This document shows positions 7,803 to 16,981 of a stretch of DNA of 64,000 bases, one piece after another (position 1 is the first letter of the stretch; each line of letters opens with the position of its first letter). A model generated the notes under the pieces. It saw nothing but the letters and a program-made list of their open reading frames with translations. It was not told the DNA's origin and ran no database searches. Position numbers and translations under genes: made by a program. The stretch covers positions 22,499 through 86,498 of the forward strand of contig DIXM01000017.1 in the NCBI GenBank assembly GCA_002436025.1. Reading direction: 5' to 3'. The DNA comes from a candidate division Hyd24-12 bacterium UBA6080 (GTDB lineage Bacteria; Fermentibacterota; Fermentibacteria; Fermentibacterales; JCC-6).

Positions 7803-9980
7803 ATGCTTCAGCTCCTTTGGGTTCTTTCAGTGGTGGCGACAGCGCCGACCGGGACGATAGGCGCACAGAGGACTGAAGAGGCGCCCGTTATGGACGGATC
7901 GCTGGATGATGCAGTGTGGCAGGGCTGCACCGGGGAAACCTGCGACCTCTGGCAGTTCGCCCCTGACTACGGCAGCAGCATGAGCCAGCCAACGACCGTA
8001 AAAGTACTCTACGATGACACCATGATCTATTTCGGGTTTTTCATGCAGGATACGCTGCCCGACCGGATGATCGATGCGCTGACCCCCAGGGACAACTACA
8101 TCAACGGGGAATGGATAGCGGTCCTGCTCGACACCTGGAACGACGGCCGAAGCGCCTTCAGCTTCGAGGTCAGTCTGGCGAATTCACAGATGGATTCACG
8201 CCTCAACGAGCACGGAGGGTGGGACTACGGCTGGGACGCCGTCTGGGAAAGCAGTACAGCAAGGCTTTCGAACGGCTGGTCCGCCGAACTCGCGATACCG
8301 CTGAGCTGCCTCAGGTTCCCCGACCGTACCGAGCAGACATGGTCGGTAAACTTTCAGCGGATACTCAGCAGGACCTCCGAGAACGGATGGTACATGCTCT
8401 CAGCCAGCAACCAGATGGCAGACCTGGACGACTTCGCCTCCATTTATGGAATCAGCGGCATTCATGGCTCGCTCGGGCTCGAGTTCCGTCCCTACGCCGC
8501 GGGGCGCTACTACGACTTCCAGACCCAGGATGAGGAGGACGGCTCGGCCGACGTGGGGATCGACGTGAAGATGGGGCTCACGAGCGGCATCACCGCCGAT
8601 TTCACCCTCAACCCTGACTTCGGGCAGATCGAGGCGGACGAGGCCGAGATGAACCTTGGGCACTTCGAACTCTTCCTCGAGGAACGCAGGCCCTTCTTCA
8701 TGGAACGCAGCGAGCTTTTTAACATGCCCTTCAACATGTTCTACTCCAGAAGGATTGGCGCCGTGGGCTGGAACGGCGATCTCATCCCCATTCTCGGGGG
8801 GGCGAAGATCTCGGGGTCATTCTCCGACGGATTCAGTTTCGGTTTCATAGACGCGGTCACCGGAAGGGTGTGGGAAGACGACAGCACCCTTGTTGAACCC
8901 GGAGCCAACTACAGCATTTTCAGGGGAATCAGGCAGTTCGACGGTTACAGCTACCTCGGGCTTTCCGGTGTTTCCAGGGATGTCTGGGCGCAGGAGGGGC
9001 TGGACTCCGAGAGCAACAGGGCTTTCGCGCTGGACGGCGCCATCGAGCTGCCGGGCAACCACCTGTTCTCCGGGTCGGCAGCCCGGAGCTGGAATACCGG
9101 CGCTGAGGACGATGGGGCGTACGGCTTCGAATTCGCAAAGATCCGAAGCACCCTGGGCTACTGGGTCAACGGCAGCCAGGTCGATGAGGGCTTCGACGTG
9201 AACGGCACCGGCTACACAACCTTCACGGGATTCAGGGACCTGGGTTTTGGTGCTTCCAAGACCTACAGACCCGAAAGCACCTTCTCAACCTTCAGCATCT
9301 GGGGCAACCACAACTACACGGCGCAGATCGAAGGCGAGGTCCTCCAGAACTGCACCCATGCCGAAGTGAATGGATCTTTCAAGAACGGCTGGAACTTCAA
9401 CATTTCCGGAGAGCACAACGGCGACTTCTTCGACCCCTACGAAGGGCCCGAGGGCAGGTTTTACGGCTCCAGCACCAGCTACTTCGTCGGAGGGGGATCG
9501 AACCCGTACTATCCCCTGAGGTTCTGGGTGGGCAACGGCGGAGGCCAGTTCAACTCGGGCGGCACGTTCAGCAACTTCACGGGAAGCATCCGCTACCTGC
9601 CCGTTCCCGTGTTCGAGACCAGGGTGTCCGCAAACTGGTTCCGCACATTCGACACCGACAACTACAACTGGGAGGCCGGAGCGTTCGACACCCGCTCGAC
9701 CGACTGGAGGTCGGCCACTCTAAGGCTTGCCTACATGTTCAACCCCGACATGAACCTGAGGCTCTTCTCCCAGTACTCGAGCTTCACGATGGACTACCAG
9801 GCCACGGGCGAGACCGCTGGCGACGAGGTTCGCAGCAACCTCCTCTTCGCCTGGCAGTACCTGCCCGGAAGCATGTTCTATCTGCTTGGGGAAACTGTGT
9901 TCGACGGCGACGGCGACGGCAGCTTCAGTGATCCCGACCTTGGCGTGTACGCGAAGGTGACATGGTACCTGCCTGTGTAA
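7803..9980 (+). CDS. DUF5916 outer-membrane protein with N-terminal CBM9-like domain (copy 1)
   Basis: 725 residues from ATG 7803 (ribosome-binding site AAGGGGG). There is a signal peptide (LQLLWVLSVVATAPTG). Next comes a beta-sandwich carbohydrate-binding module 9-like domain: MDGSLDDAVWQ, VKVLYDDTMIYFGFFM, then WSAELAIPLSCLRF. After this the DUF5916 barrel region begins with LNPDFGQIEADEAEMN and ERRPFFMERSELFNMPFNMFYSRRIG. The C-terminus (LGVYAKVTWYLPV) has the alternating aromatic pattern of an outer-membrane strand. The function is unknown; family members often accompany secreted hydrolases. It is bracketed by the two palindromic elements, and the second begins one base after its stop. 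A paralogue lies at 34527-36671. Confidence 0.82.
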   Translation: MLQLLWVLSVVATAPTGTIGAQRTEEAPVMDGSLDDAVWQGCTGETCDLWQFAPDYGSSMSQPTTVKVLYDDTMIYFGFFMQDTLPDRMIDALTPRDNYINGEWIAVLLDTWNDGRSAFSFEVSLANSQMDSRLNEHGGWDYGWDAVWESSTARLSNGWSAELAIPLSCLRFPDRTEQTWSVNFQRILSRTSENGWYMLSASNQMADLDDFASIYGISGIHGSLGLEFRPYAAGRYYDFQTQDEEDGSADVGIDVKMGLTSGITADFTLNPDFGQIEADEAEMNLGHFELFLEERRPFFMERSELFNMPFNMFYSRRIGAVGWNGDLIPILGGAKISGSFSDGFSFGFIDAVTGRVWEDDSTLVEPGANYSIFRGIRQFDGYSYLGLSGVSRDVWAQEGLDSESNRAFALDGAIELPGNHLFSGSAARSWNTGAEDDGAYGFEFAKIRSTLGYWVNGSQVDEGFDVNGTGYTTFTGFRDLGFGASKTYRPESTFSTFSIWGNHNYTAQIEGEVLQNCTHAEVNGSFKNGWNFNISGEHNGDFFDPYEGPEGRFYGSSTSYFVGGGSNPYYPLRFWVGNGGGQFNSGGTFSNFTGSIRYLPVPVFETRVSANWFRTFDTDNYNWEAGAFDTRSTDWRSATLRLAYMFNPDMNLRLFSQYSSFTMDYQATGETAGDEVRSNLLFAWQYLPGSMFYLLGETVFDGDGDGSFSDPDLGVYAKVTWYLPV

Positions 9981-9981
9981 C

Positions 9982-10144
9982 AATTGGGGGACACCATACT
10001 AAATTATATTGAAAGCCGGGGTTCATTTTTTCAACAAAGTTAAAGAGCAACTTAAAGTTCTCGGCAATGTCAAACACCAACTTTAACTTTATTAAAAAAT
10101 GGCGCACTTCTTTTCAAGATAATTTAGTATGGTGTCCCCCAATT
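9982..10144. repeat. Long palindromic element, copy 2 (MITE/REP-like)
   Basis: 163 bases with perfect terminal inverted repeats of about 24 bases (AATTGGGGGACACCATAC and its complement) and pairing inner arms (TTTTTTCAACAAAGTTAAAG with CTTTAACTTTATTAAAAAA). Its core AAACACCAAC is the complement of GTTGGTGTTT in copy 1, so the two copies lie in opposite orientation. It fills the gap between two convergent genes: it starts one base after the DUF5916 stop codon and reaches the first base of the corA stop codon, so it may work as a two-way terminator. Confidence 0.87.
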
Positions 10145-11100
10145 CAGATCCAGCGCTTGCGGCGCACAAAAAGCACGAAACCAACGACGAAGAGGGCCAC
10201 GAAGGTCCAGAACGCGGGGTAGGCGTACTCCCAGTTCAACTCGGGAAAGGCCTTGAAGTTCATCCCGTAGACGCCTGCCAGGAAGCTGAGGGGCAGGAAG
10301 ATCATGCTGAACACCGTGAGCCTGTTGATTATGCGGTTGGTGCGGTGGCTGACCATTCCCATGTAGAGGTTCAGGGTTTCGTTGAGAACGCTTCGAATGC
10401 CGGCGATGTCCTCTCCCAGGCGCCCCATCCTGTCGGAGAGCATGTCGAGTGAAGGCTGCGTGGTCTCCGATACGAAGGCTGACTTCCGTGTGGCGAGGTC
10501 GTTGAAGAGGTCGCGTGCGGAAAGGACCGACCTGCGGGTTGCCAGGATGTCACCCGTGAGCTTCGAGACCTCGGAGAATATCTCGTCGGTGACCTTGTCG
10601 AAAAGGCGCAGCTGGATGGCTTCGGCCTCTTCGGTGTAGTGTTCGAAAACGCGCCTGTGACTCTCGAGCAGGCTCGATCCCAGCTCGAAGAGAAGAAAAC
10701 CCGATGATCTGGCGAACTTCTTGAAGTCGTCGTGGTAGATCCTTTGAATCCGGTCCATGATCTGTGATTCTCCGTGAACCACCGTGACCAGGAAATTCCC
10801 GCCCAACAGGAACGACAGCACACCGGTCTTCAGAACCCGGTCCTCCACCCATGTTTCGGTCACAGTGAAATGCAGGGCTTCCCCGTTTATCTCAAGGTGA
10901 GTTTCAGGTTGAGGCCCTTCGATGAGTGATGCCGCGTCCCGTGAGACACCAAGGCGGTCCATCGCGTCGCGGATTGCGGACTGCTCTTCGGTGCCAGCCA
11001 CTATCCAGTAAAAGATCCCGGCGTCCGGATGCTGCGCCCAGTCCCCGGGGCTGAACGCCCATTCCCTCTTGGCCGCGAAGTCAAAGGCGACTATCTGCAT
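10144..11100 (-). CDS. corA: CorA-family divalent cation transporter
   Basis: 318 residues. A large cytoplasmic N-terminal domain is followed by a long charged helix. Two C-terminal membrane helices carry the selectivity motif Tyr-Gly-Met-Asn (LAGVYGMNF) with the periplasmic FPELNWEY loop between them, and a basic tail RRKRWI. This is the standard architecture of the pentameric Mg2+/Co2+ channel CorA. The ATG has a strong ribosome-binding site (GGAGGGG). It follows the oligopeptidase gene by 15 bases on the same strand and is probably co-transcribed with it. The stop overlaps the end of the palindromic element by one base. Confidence 0.92.
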   Translation of the reverse strand: MQIVAFDFAAKREWAFSPGDWAQHPDAGIFYWIVAGTEEQSAIRDAMDRLGVSRDAASLIEGPQPETHLEINGEALHFTVTETWVEDRVLKTGVLSFLLGGNFLVTVVHGESQIMDRIQRIYHDDFKKFARSSGFLLFELGSSLLESHRRVFEHYTEEAEAIQLRLFDKVTDEIFSEVSKLTGDILATRRSVLSARDLFNDLATRKSAFVSETTQPSLDMLSDRMGRLGEDIAGIRSVLNETLNLYMGMVSHRTNRIINRLTVFSMIFLPLSFLAGVYGMNFKAFPELNWEYAYPAFWTFVALFVVGFVLFVRRKRWI

Positions 11101-11115
11101 GCGTCCCCTCCGCTT

Positions 11116-12813
11116 TTAGAGCTTTCTGTCATCCACCGAATCGAGCCAGGCTGCCACGGGGGCAACGATGGCCTGTATGGCGCCGTTCGAAAAAGGATCG
11201 CGAAGGCCTGCCGCCTCAACAAGTTTTGTGAAGGGAAGGCTGCCCCCGAGACCACAGAGCTTCACGTAGTCGCGAAAGGCCTGGGGTCTGTCCTCCCGGC
11301 TTCGTCCCCAGAACTCGAAGGCGCACACCTGGGCCAGCGTGTAGTCGATGTAGTAGAACGGATCTTCGAAGATGTGTCCCTGTCTGAACCAGTATCCCCC
11401 GCCCTCGAGGAACCTGTCGTCCCCGAAGTCGCGGTGGGGAAGGTACTTCTTCTCGATGGCCCTCCACGCTTCGCGGCGGCCGGCGGGTGTTGCATCGGGG
11501 TTTTCGTACACCCAGTGCTGGAACTCGTCAACCGTGACGCCGTAGGGGATGAACAGCAGCGCCCCTGCAAGGTGCGAGAAAAGGTACTTTTCAAGGTCCT
11601 CACCAAAAAATCTGTCCATCCAGGGCCAGGCGAAGAACTCCATGCTCATGGAGTGGATCTCGCACGCCTCGAGCGTGGGGAAGTGATACTCGGGCAAACG
11701 GAAACCCCTTGAGCGGTAGGCCTGGAAGGCGTGGCCCGCTTCGTGTGTTAGAACGTCAACGTCGCCGCTGGTTCCGTTGAAGTTGGAGAAAATGAACGGC
11801 GCCTGTTCGTCCGCGATGTAGGTGCAGTACCCTCCGCCAGCCTTGCCCTTGCGTGTGACAAGGTCCAGAAGGCCACGCTCGGTCATGTAGTCGAAGAACT
11901 CCCCGGTCTCGGTAGACATTTCAGAGTACATGACCCTGCCATTCCCAAGTATCCAGTCCGGGTCGCCCTTGGGGGTCGCGTTCCCGGTCAGATACTCGAG
12001 CGTCTCGTCGTAAAAGAGCATGGGCGAGACACCGAGCCTTGCGGCCTGGCGCTTCCTGAGCCTGGTTGCCAGGGGCACGATTGATTCGTGGACCTGTTTT
12101 CTGTAATTGGCCACCATGGACGCGTCGTAGTCGGTCCTTCCAAGACGGGCGTAGGCCAGGGGAATGAAGTTCTCAAAGCCAAGCTTCAGGGCAATACCAT
12201 GCCTGAGCTTCACGAGCTTGTCATAAATGGAGTCGATCCGCTCACCGTTGTCGTTGTAGAACGCGCTGACGGCTTCGACGGCGGCTTTCCGCACCTCCCG
12301 GTCAGGTGACTGGGTGAAGGGCTGCATCTGGGCAAGGTTGCGGTCCTGCCCCTGGAACGGTATCGAAGCCGATGCCTTGAGCTTCACGTACTCGCTGGCA
12401 AGCACGTTCTCGGCCTGAAGGTCGGCCATGACCCCGGGGTTGAATGTCTTCATCTGCAGTTCGGCCATCCTGAAAAGCTGCTCTCCCCACTGCTTTTCAA
12501 GCTCAGCCCTGAAAGGTGATCCCACCAGGGCCCTGTAGAAGTCGCTCTTGAGCCCCTCGTAAACCGGACCAAGCTGGTCGAGGGCATCGTTCTCGGCGTC
12601 GTAGAACTTGTCGGTGGTGTCTATGGTGTGCCTGATACGTCCGATGGCGACCATGGATTCGTAGGAGCTTCGGACCCCATTGATAATGGTCATCACGTCG
12701 TTCTGTTCATCGGCGGACCGGGCGTTCTCGAACCTGGCCGTCAGTTCCTTCATGGATCTTTCGAAATCGACTCGGTCGGGCCGCACGTACCTGAACTCGC
12801 TGAATTTCTTCAA
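11116..12813 (-). CDS. pepF: M3 family oligoendopeptidase (PepF-type)
   Basis: 565 residues. A zinc metallopeptidase with the M3 motif His357-Glu358-Ala-Gly-His361 and a downstream acidic ligand in LEACEIHSM (Glu382 or Glu385). The sequence closely follows the M3B oligoendopeptidase pattern, including GGGYCTYI and the C-terminal FYYIDYTLAQVCAFEFW. No signal peptide is seen, so it probably degrades imported peptides in the cytoplasm. The start is TTG at 12813 (KKFSEF follows) with GGGAGAAGG just upstream. It heads a two-gene unit with corA. Confidence 0.92.
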   Translation of the reverse strand: MKKFSEFRYVRPDRVDFERSMKELTARFENARSADEQNDVMTIINGVRSSYESMVAIGRIRHTIDTTDKFYDAENDALDQLGPVYEGLKSDFYRALVGSPFRAELEKQWGEQLFRMAELQMKTFNPGVMADLQAENVLASEYVKLKASASIPFQGQDRNLAQMQPFTQSPDREVRKAAVEAVSAFYNDNGERIDSIYDKLVKLRHGIALKLGFENFIPLAYARLGRTDYDASMVANYRKQVHESIVPLATRLRKRQAARLGVSPMLFYDETLEYLTGNATPKGDPDWILGNGRVMYSEMSTETGEFFDYMTERGLLDLVTRKGKAGGGYCTYIADEQAPFIFSNFNGTSGDVDVLTHEAGHAFQAYRSRGFRLPEYHFPTLEACEIHSMSMEFFAWPWMDRFFGEDLEKYLFSHLAGALLFIPYGVTVDEFQHWVYENPDATPAGRREAWRAIEKKYLPHRDFGDDRFLEGGGYWFRQGHIFEDPFYYIDYTLAQVCAFEFWGRSREDRPQAFRDYVKLCGLGGSLPFTKLVEAAGLRDPFSNGAIQAIVAPVAAWLDSVDDRKL

Positions 12814-12929
12814 AACCTTCTCCCTGAGCCCGCGCCGGTCTTTATTGGGAACGGGCGTCGTTCGTATGCCATTACCCGGTTTTCCTGGTTCGTGGCATTA
12901 TACGATGATGTTTCACTTATGCAATTTGC

Positions 12930-14027
12930 ATGGATCCCGGCGTGTTCACCGAACACCCGGAAAAGGGCGGCGTGAAAATCGAAGCTGACAAGCGATGTGA
13001 ACCGGACTGCCCTTTCCTGGACGTTATTGCGCCCGGGGGCAGGGACCTGTTCATGGATTTTGCCGGAGGGGTTCCGGCACCGGGCCGGGGGGCGCACCCT
13101 CCCGTGAACTTTCACGGAATGGCGGCAGCGTCAAGTGGTGCATTCCATAACGATGTTTCGACGGTTTCACCTGACGGACGGGCCGTTCTGGTCCTGATGA
13201 CCGGCCGGGCGGACAGGGCGCTGGCTGCCGCGAGTGCCCTGAAGGCGGCGGGACACCCTGTGCTGGCCACGTGGAAGGAATGCGGCCGGCATCAGATCCG
13301 TGGCTTCTTTCGGAAACCCGGTAACGAGAATGCGTTCAGCCTCCTCAGGGGTTTCGTAACCGCGTGGATCGCCTCATCCCCCGCTGCGCTGGAAACCCTG
13401 AGGACCAGGGTGAACGACGCTCCCGTTTTCGAGCTCCCCACCCCCTACCCGGTGGACCTTCCGGAGTGGCGCTTCGGCACAGCCGAACCTTCTTCGCACG
13501 GGGGGTTGTTCATTGGTACGCGGGAATGGAGAGTGCCTTCAAGGCGTCATGGTTCTTCCATGAAGATCGCGGCTCGCCTCGTACGTGAGCTGCCGGGACT
13601 TGCAGTTACCGTTGTGAACGCTTCGGGAACGGGAGGACTGCTGCGAACGGTTGGCATCATGGGATTGAACCCGTCGGTCAGTCTGCTTCGTCCCATGCCC
13701 TACCACGATTACCTGCTCCGCATGTCCCAGAGCCGTGTCGTGCTTCAGAGGGACGAAAGCGGAGTTCCGGGCCAGGTCGCGGGTGATGCCCTTCTGGCCG
13801 GGGTGCCCTGCCTGGGAGGCAACGGAATGATAGACGGGCTGGCGTTCCCGCACATGCCCGGAGCCGATGCGGATGACGACGAGGTGGCGACCAGGGCTCT
13901 CAGGTTGTTGACTGATGATACCTGCTGGAAGGCTGCTGTGGCGGTGTCACGGGAGAATGGAATGGCCCGGGCCTCCTGCAGTGCTTTCAGAAAGCTCTGG
14001 TCGGAGGCCCGGCGCGCAATCAGATAA
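12930..14027 (+). CDS. GT-B glycosyltransferase-like protein
   Basis: Up to 365 residues. The C-terminal half looks like the nucleotide-sugar-binding domain of a GT-B glycosyltransferase: LFIGTREWRVPSRRHG, ARLVRELPGLAVTVVNAS, YHDYLLRMSQSRVVLQRDES, VAGDALLAGVPCLGGNG, and then a final segment resembling the usual 'rlltd...a' helices. The N-terminal third is hard to assign. The start is uncertain: ATG 12930 has no ribosome-binding site, while GTG 12972 and ATG 13053 have purine-rich stretches upstream. Donor and acceptor are unknown, and no polysaccharide cluster surrounds it. Confidence 0.6.
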   Translation: MDPGVFTEHPEKGGVKIEADKRCEPDCPFLDVIAPGGRDLFMDFAGGVPAPGRGAHPPVNFHGMAAASSGAFHNDVSTVSPDGRAVLVLMTGRADRALAAASALKAAGHPVLATWKECGRHQIRGFFRKPGNENAFSLLRGFVTAWIASSPAALETLRTRVNDAPVFELPTPYPVDLPEWRFGTAEPSSHGGLFIGTREWRVPSRRHGSSMKIAARLVRELPGLAVTVVNASGTGGLLRTVGIMGLNPSVSLLRPMPYHDYLLRMSQSRVVLQRDESGVPGQVAGDALLAGVPCLGGNGMIDGLAFPHMPGADADDDEVATRALRLLTDDTCWKAAVAVSRENGMARASCSAFRKLWSEARRAIR

Positions 14028-14031
14028 AAGG

Positions 14032-14805
14032 CTACGGGGTCCTGTCGATGGTGATGGCACTTCTCAAGTTCTCGAGCTTCCTGGACTTTGAGCCAATACC
14101 CCACACAAGCATGCGAAGGGGTTCCTTGCGTGCGTCGTGGAACCTGATGATGATGCTGCCGAAGCCGAGAAGCCGCTCGAGAAGGTCGCTTGTGTCAACG
14201 AGGGTGTCGAACTCCTCACGGCCTATCTGCTCGCCGCTCTCGGTCGGACCCCGCTGAAGATTGACGAAGTTCGGCGTGAACGCGGCGTAGTAGAAGAGCC
14301 CCTTCACCCATGAAGTCCCGATGGCCAGAAGGAAGATCAGGGAGATGAGAAGGTAGGCAACTCCCCCCATCTCGGCGCTGATGCCCCCAAGGAAATTCCA
14401 GAAGGCGTCGAGCCAGTTCAGATAGCTCAGCCAGAGGGCGATCCCCGCGATGGACACGACCGTGAGCATGACTTCCTTTATTCCGGCTTCGTACTCTTCG
14501 ACCACGAAGTTGAGAAGGAAGAACGCAAGCCAGATGGCTCCGAGCGTCCCGGGATCCACGGCGCCAAGCGCGGAGAGCACGAAAAAGAGAAGCGAAAGCA
14601 CCACGGTGGGGAAGTAGATGATCTTCCCGGTCCAGCCGAAGATGACCAGCCAGTTATTGATGTCTGGGTCGGCGTCGAGCTGTTTTATCATCTTAAACCT
14701 TGTTCTGACCGTCTTGCGCATCAGCATCAGCGCCCCGAAGCCGATGAGCAGAAGCACAAAGGGCGCGACAAAGACAATCACCTGGGTTGTGGTCCAGTCT
14801 GACAT
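14032..14805 (-). CDS. Inner-membrane protein with C-terminal PH-like domain
   Basis: 257 residues with five or six hydrophobic helices (first at about 8-28, later ones around 55-75, 85-105, 110-130, 145-170). The soluble tail runs DTSDLLERLLGFGSIIIRFHDARKEPLRMLVWGI, which resembles a bacterial PH (bPH_2) domain. The ribosome-binding site GGGGGAGGGG is very strong. No specific family was recognised. It converges with the glycosyltransferase-like gene (four bases apart) and lies downstream of the SGNH lipoprotein gene. Confidence 0.6.
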   Translation of the reverse strand: MSDWTTTQVIVFVAPFVLLLIGFGALMLMRKTVRTRFKMIKQLDADPDINNWLVIFGWTGKIIYFPTVVLSLLFFVLSALGAVDPGTLGAIWLAFFLLNFVVEEYEAGIKEVMLTVVSIAGIALWLSYLNWLDAFWNFLGGISAEMGGVAYLLISLIFLLAIGTSWVKGLFYYAAFTPNFVNLQRGPTESGEQIGREEFDTLVDTSDLLERLLGFGSIIIRFHDARKEPLRMLVWGIGSKSRKLENLRSAITIDRTP

Positions 14806-14877
14806 AACCCCTCCCCCGTTCCAGATTCATGAGCTGTGAGACAGTGCATCCCCGAATGCACATAAAGATCAGACTGC

Positions 14878-14883
14878 ATTATA
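14878..14883 (-). promoter_or_regulatory. Possible -10 element for the membrane-protein gene
   Basis: A perfect TATAAT on the minus strand about 75 bases upstream of the start at 14805. No good -35 hexamer lies 16-18 bases further up. A 6-bp hairpin (GTGCAT/ATGCAC) lies between it and the gene. Weak evidence. Confidence 0.25.
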
Positions 14884-14909
14884 ACGAAAGGCGGAGAGTT
14901 GTGATCGGG

Positions 14910-16043
14910 TCAGTAGTGGCTCCAGTCCGGCGGGCCGCTTTCCTGCACCGCGCTCCACGCGGCTTCCTGCAGGATGAGCCGCTCGCTTTCCGTCATTGTG
15001 GGGTCGTTGCTGTAGAGAATGCCTTCGGGACTCTCACCGGTCACGGCGGAGTACATGGTGCATGCCGTAAGGTATGTCCCCCGAAGGCTCGGGTGGCTGC
15101 CGTCGGCATCGTAAAGCTCAATCTCAGGGTGCGCGACCCTCACCGCCTCCCAGGCCAGCCCGACGGGTGCGACCATCCCGTCAGTCAGGGCTCCCGAGTG
15201 GAAGTAGGCCTGTGAAAGCGGCACGATCATTGGCGGGTCGTTCTTCCGGGCCCAAGTCATGAAGAAGCCCGGGGACCCGCCCGAGTTCTCCACGGCCTGT
15301 CCCAGGAGTTCGGCAAAAACGTACATCAACTCGGGATCGGTGACGGGCCTGGTGCTCTGCTCCTGCATGACGACAAGGTCCCACCCTCCCCGGGATATTG
15401 CGCCCATTGTGATTGGATTGCCGTAGTGGTCCTCGAGTGTGTAACCGCCGAAGGCAATGGCTTCGCAGTGTACATCAGCCCCGGGGTCTGCCGAGAGGAC
15501 AAGTTCGGTGAAAATGCTGTCGAGCCCGCCGTTGGCGAACGTGTAGCTGTTGCCCACGAAAAGGATGGAGCATGGCGGGGCGGGAGCGTCGGCACCGCCC
15601 CACGAAGACTCGAGCAGGAACCTGTCCTCAGAACTTTCAAACCGCACCCTGATGTCGACAAGGGTCGTGTCGCCTGTGCCCGACCAGCCCTGGACTGACC
15701 CACCGGCAAGTGCCGAATCGGAACCGAACAATGTGAAGAGAAGCTCTATGTTGCCCTCGGGAACCCCTGACAGAAGGGCTTCGGTGCAGTCGGAAAGCAC
15801 CGGCAAAAGCAGTGAGAGCGTGTCACCCCCGGAAACTGCCCGGTAAAGGCAGGAATCGGCAGTGTAACCCAAAGCAGGAACGGAACGTGTATCGAGGACG
15901 CACAGTAGCGACGAGGAGCCGGATTGGTCGGCGGGGTTGTCGCAGCCCGCGGCAAACAGGCAGGACAGCAATACCACCGGGGCAAAGGCCAGCTGAACAG
16001 GGTGCGGTCGTGCTCTCTTTTTACCCATGCGGTGAACATACAT
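14910..16043 (-). CDS. SGNH/GDSL-type hydrolase lipoprotein
   Basis: 377 residues. The signal peptide ends in a clear lipobox (CLFAAGC, Cys34), so the protein is predicted to be membrane anchored. The first 150 residues are of unknown fold. The catalytic domain begins at LFVGNSYTFANGG, whose Ser is the likely nucleophile (block I of SGNH hydrolases). It continues with GWDLVVMQEQSTRP and ends with DADGSHPSLRGTY, giving the Asp-x-x-His pair. The substrate is an ester, possibly on a polysaccharide or lipid, and cannot be told from the sequence. Two possible ATG starts (16043, 16028) lack good ribosome-binding sites. Confidence 0.78.
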   Translation of the reverse strand: MYVHRMGKKRARPHPVQLAFAPVVLLSCLFAAGCDNPADQSGSSSLLCVLDTRSVPALGYTADSCLYRAVSGGDTLSLLLPVLSDCTEALLSGVPEGNIELLFTLFGSDSALAGGSVQGWSGTGDTTLVDIRVRFESSEDRFLLESSWGGADAPAPPCSILFVGNSYTFANGGLDSIFTELVLSADPGADVHCEAIAFGGYTLEDHYGNPITMGAISRGGWDLVVMQEQSTRPVTDPELMYVFAELLGQAVENSGGSPGFFMTWARKNDPPMIVPLSQAYFHSGALTDGMVAPVGLAWEAVRVAHPEIELYDADGSHPSLRGTYLTACTMYSAVTGESPEGILYSNDPTMTESERLILQEAAWSAVQESGPPDWSHY

Positions 16044-16118
16044 CCGCTTCTGTTACCGGTGGAAGCTGGTTTCACAACACGGGAGAGGTTAGTTTCGCGC
16101 TCGGAGAAGGGAGAGAAC

Positions 16119-16556
16119 ATGGCAGTACATTTCAAGGATATCAACGGCGGGAACCTGGATCAGTGCGTTGATCTGAAGGTTCGCGAGGACCAGCCCTTCG
16201 TGGCCCCCAACGTTTACTCCATAGCCCAGGCGGGTGTGGAACCGGGCTGGGTCACAAAGGCGATACACTCCGATGAGACAATGGTTGGCTTCGCGATGTA
16301 CACGATCGATGAGAAGCTGTCCGAGCTTTACCTGTGCAGGTTCATGATCGACAAAAGCCACCAGGGAAAGGGCTACGGACTTGCCGCGCTCGAGCTTCTG
16401 AAGGAGATCGCCCTCGCCGAGCCGGGCGTCACCCGAATGAGGCTGAGCACGTCGCCGGATAACCTCAACGGGATAAGGATATACGAGAGGTTCGGTTTCG
16501 TGGACACGGGCGAGATAGAGGACGGCGAAGAGGTGTTCGTTCTGGAACTCAGCTGA
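16119..16556 (+). CDS. GNAT acetyltransferase, spermidine/spermine acetyltransferase-like
   Basis: 145 residues from the ATG at 16119 with GAAGGGAGAG upstream. The GNAT motif A, LYLCRFMIDKSHQGKGYGLAA, carries the acetyl-CoA binding Gln/Arg-x-x-Gly-x-Gly/Ala signature (QGKGYG). The N-terminus (LKVREDQPFVAPNVYSIAQA) is like PaiA/BltD polyamine acetyltransferases, followed by NLNGIRIYERFGF. It probably acetylates polyamines using acetyl-CoA. Longer open sequence upstream of 16119 lacks a ribosome-binding site and overlaps the divergent promoter region. Confidence 0.8.
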   Translation: MAVHFKDINGGNLDQCVDLKVREDQPFVAPNVYSIAQAGVEPGWVTKAIHSDETMVGFAMYTIDEKLSELYLCRFMIDKSHQGKGYGLAALELLKEIALAEPGVTRMRLSTSPDNLNGIRIYERFGFVDTGEIEDGEEVFVLELS

Positions 16557-16759
16557 AGAGGGCCGTCACCGTTTTCATCGGCAGGAAAAGCCGTACTTCA
16601 GGCAGGACTTTATGGTACGAACCGGCATCCTTCCCGGGCATGCCCGACCAAAGTATGATTCAAGAGGCATCCAAAGATTCTGCGGTACGGATTGCAGGCA
16701 TTTAGCATAGTTTGAAGGATGCTTGAACAAGTGCGAGTATTACGTAAGGAGATCGTCTC

Positions 16760-16981
16760 ATGATCGCGTTGACCCGGACGAATGTGTTGAGTCTGAGCAT
16801 ACCTGAACGCATTCAGCTCGTCACTGACATCTGGGACACCATTGCCGAGGTTCCGGAGGAAGTTGATCTGAGCGAAGAACAGAAAGCCGAGCTTGACCGT
16901 CGGCTGGAAGCGTACAACCGCAATCCTTCGGAAGGTTCCCCCTGGAGCCTGGTGAAAGAGCGGATCAGGAAGGGCCATTGA
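16760..16981 (+). CDS. Type II antitoxin, addiction-module component (TIGR02574-like)
   Basis: 73 residues, TAAGGAG before the start. The sequence LSIPERIQLVTDIWDTIAEVP...LSEEQKAELDRRLEAYNRNPSEGSPWSLVKERI matches the short addiction-module antitoxin family that pairs with RelE/ParE toxins. The conserved GxxWxxVKxRI tail is the toxin-binding part in this family. Downstream lies only a deleted remnant of the toxin gene, so this antitoxin appears orphaned. The 200 bases upstream hold no other gene. Confidence 0.82.
   Translation: MIALTRTNVLSLSIPERIQLVTDIWDTIAEVPEEVDLSEEQKAELDRRLEAYNRNPSEGSPWSLVKERIRKGH

Noticed and set aside
7627..7876. Plus-strand open frame starting near 7613 inside the palindromic element
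   Set aside because: It begins in the repeat, has no ribosome-binding site, and overlaps the real DUF5916 start in another frame.
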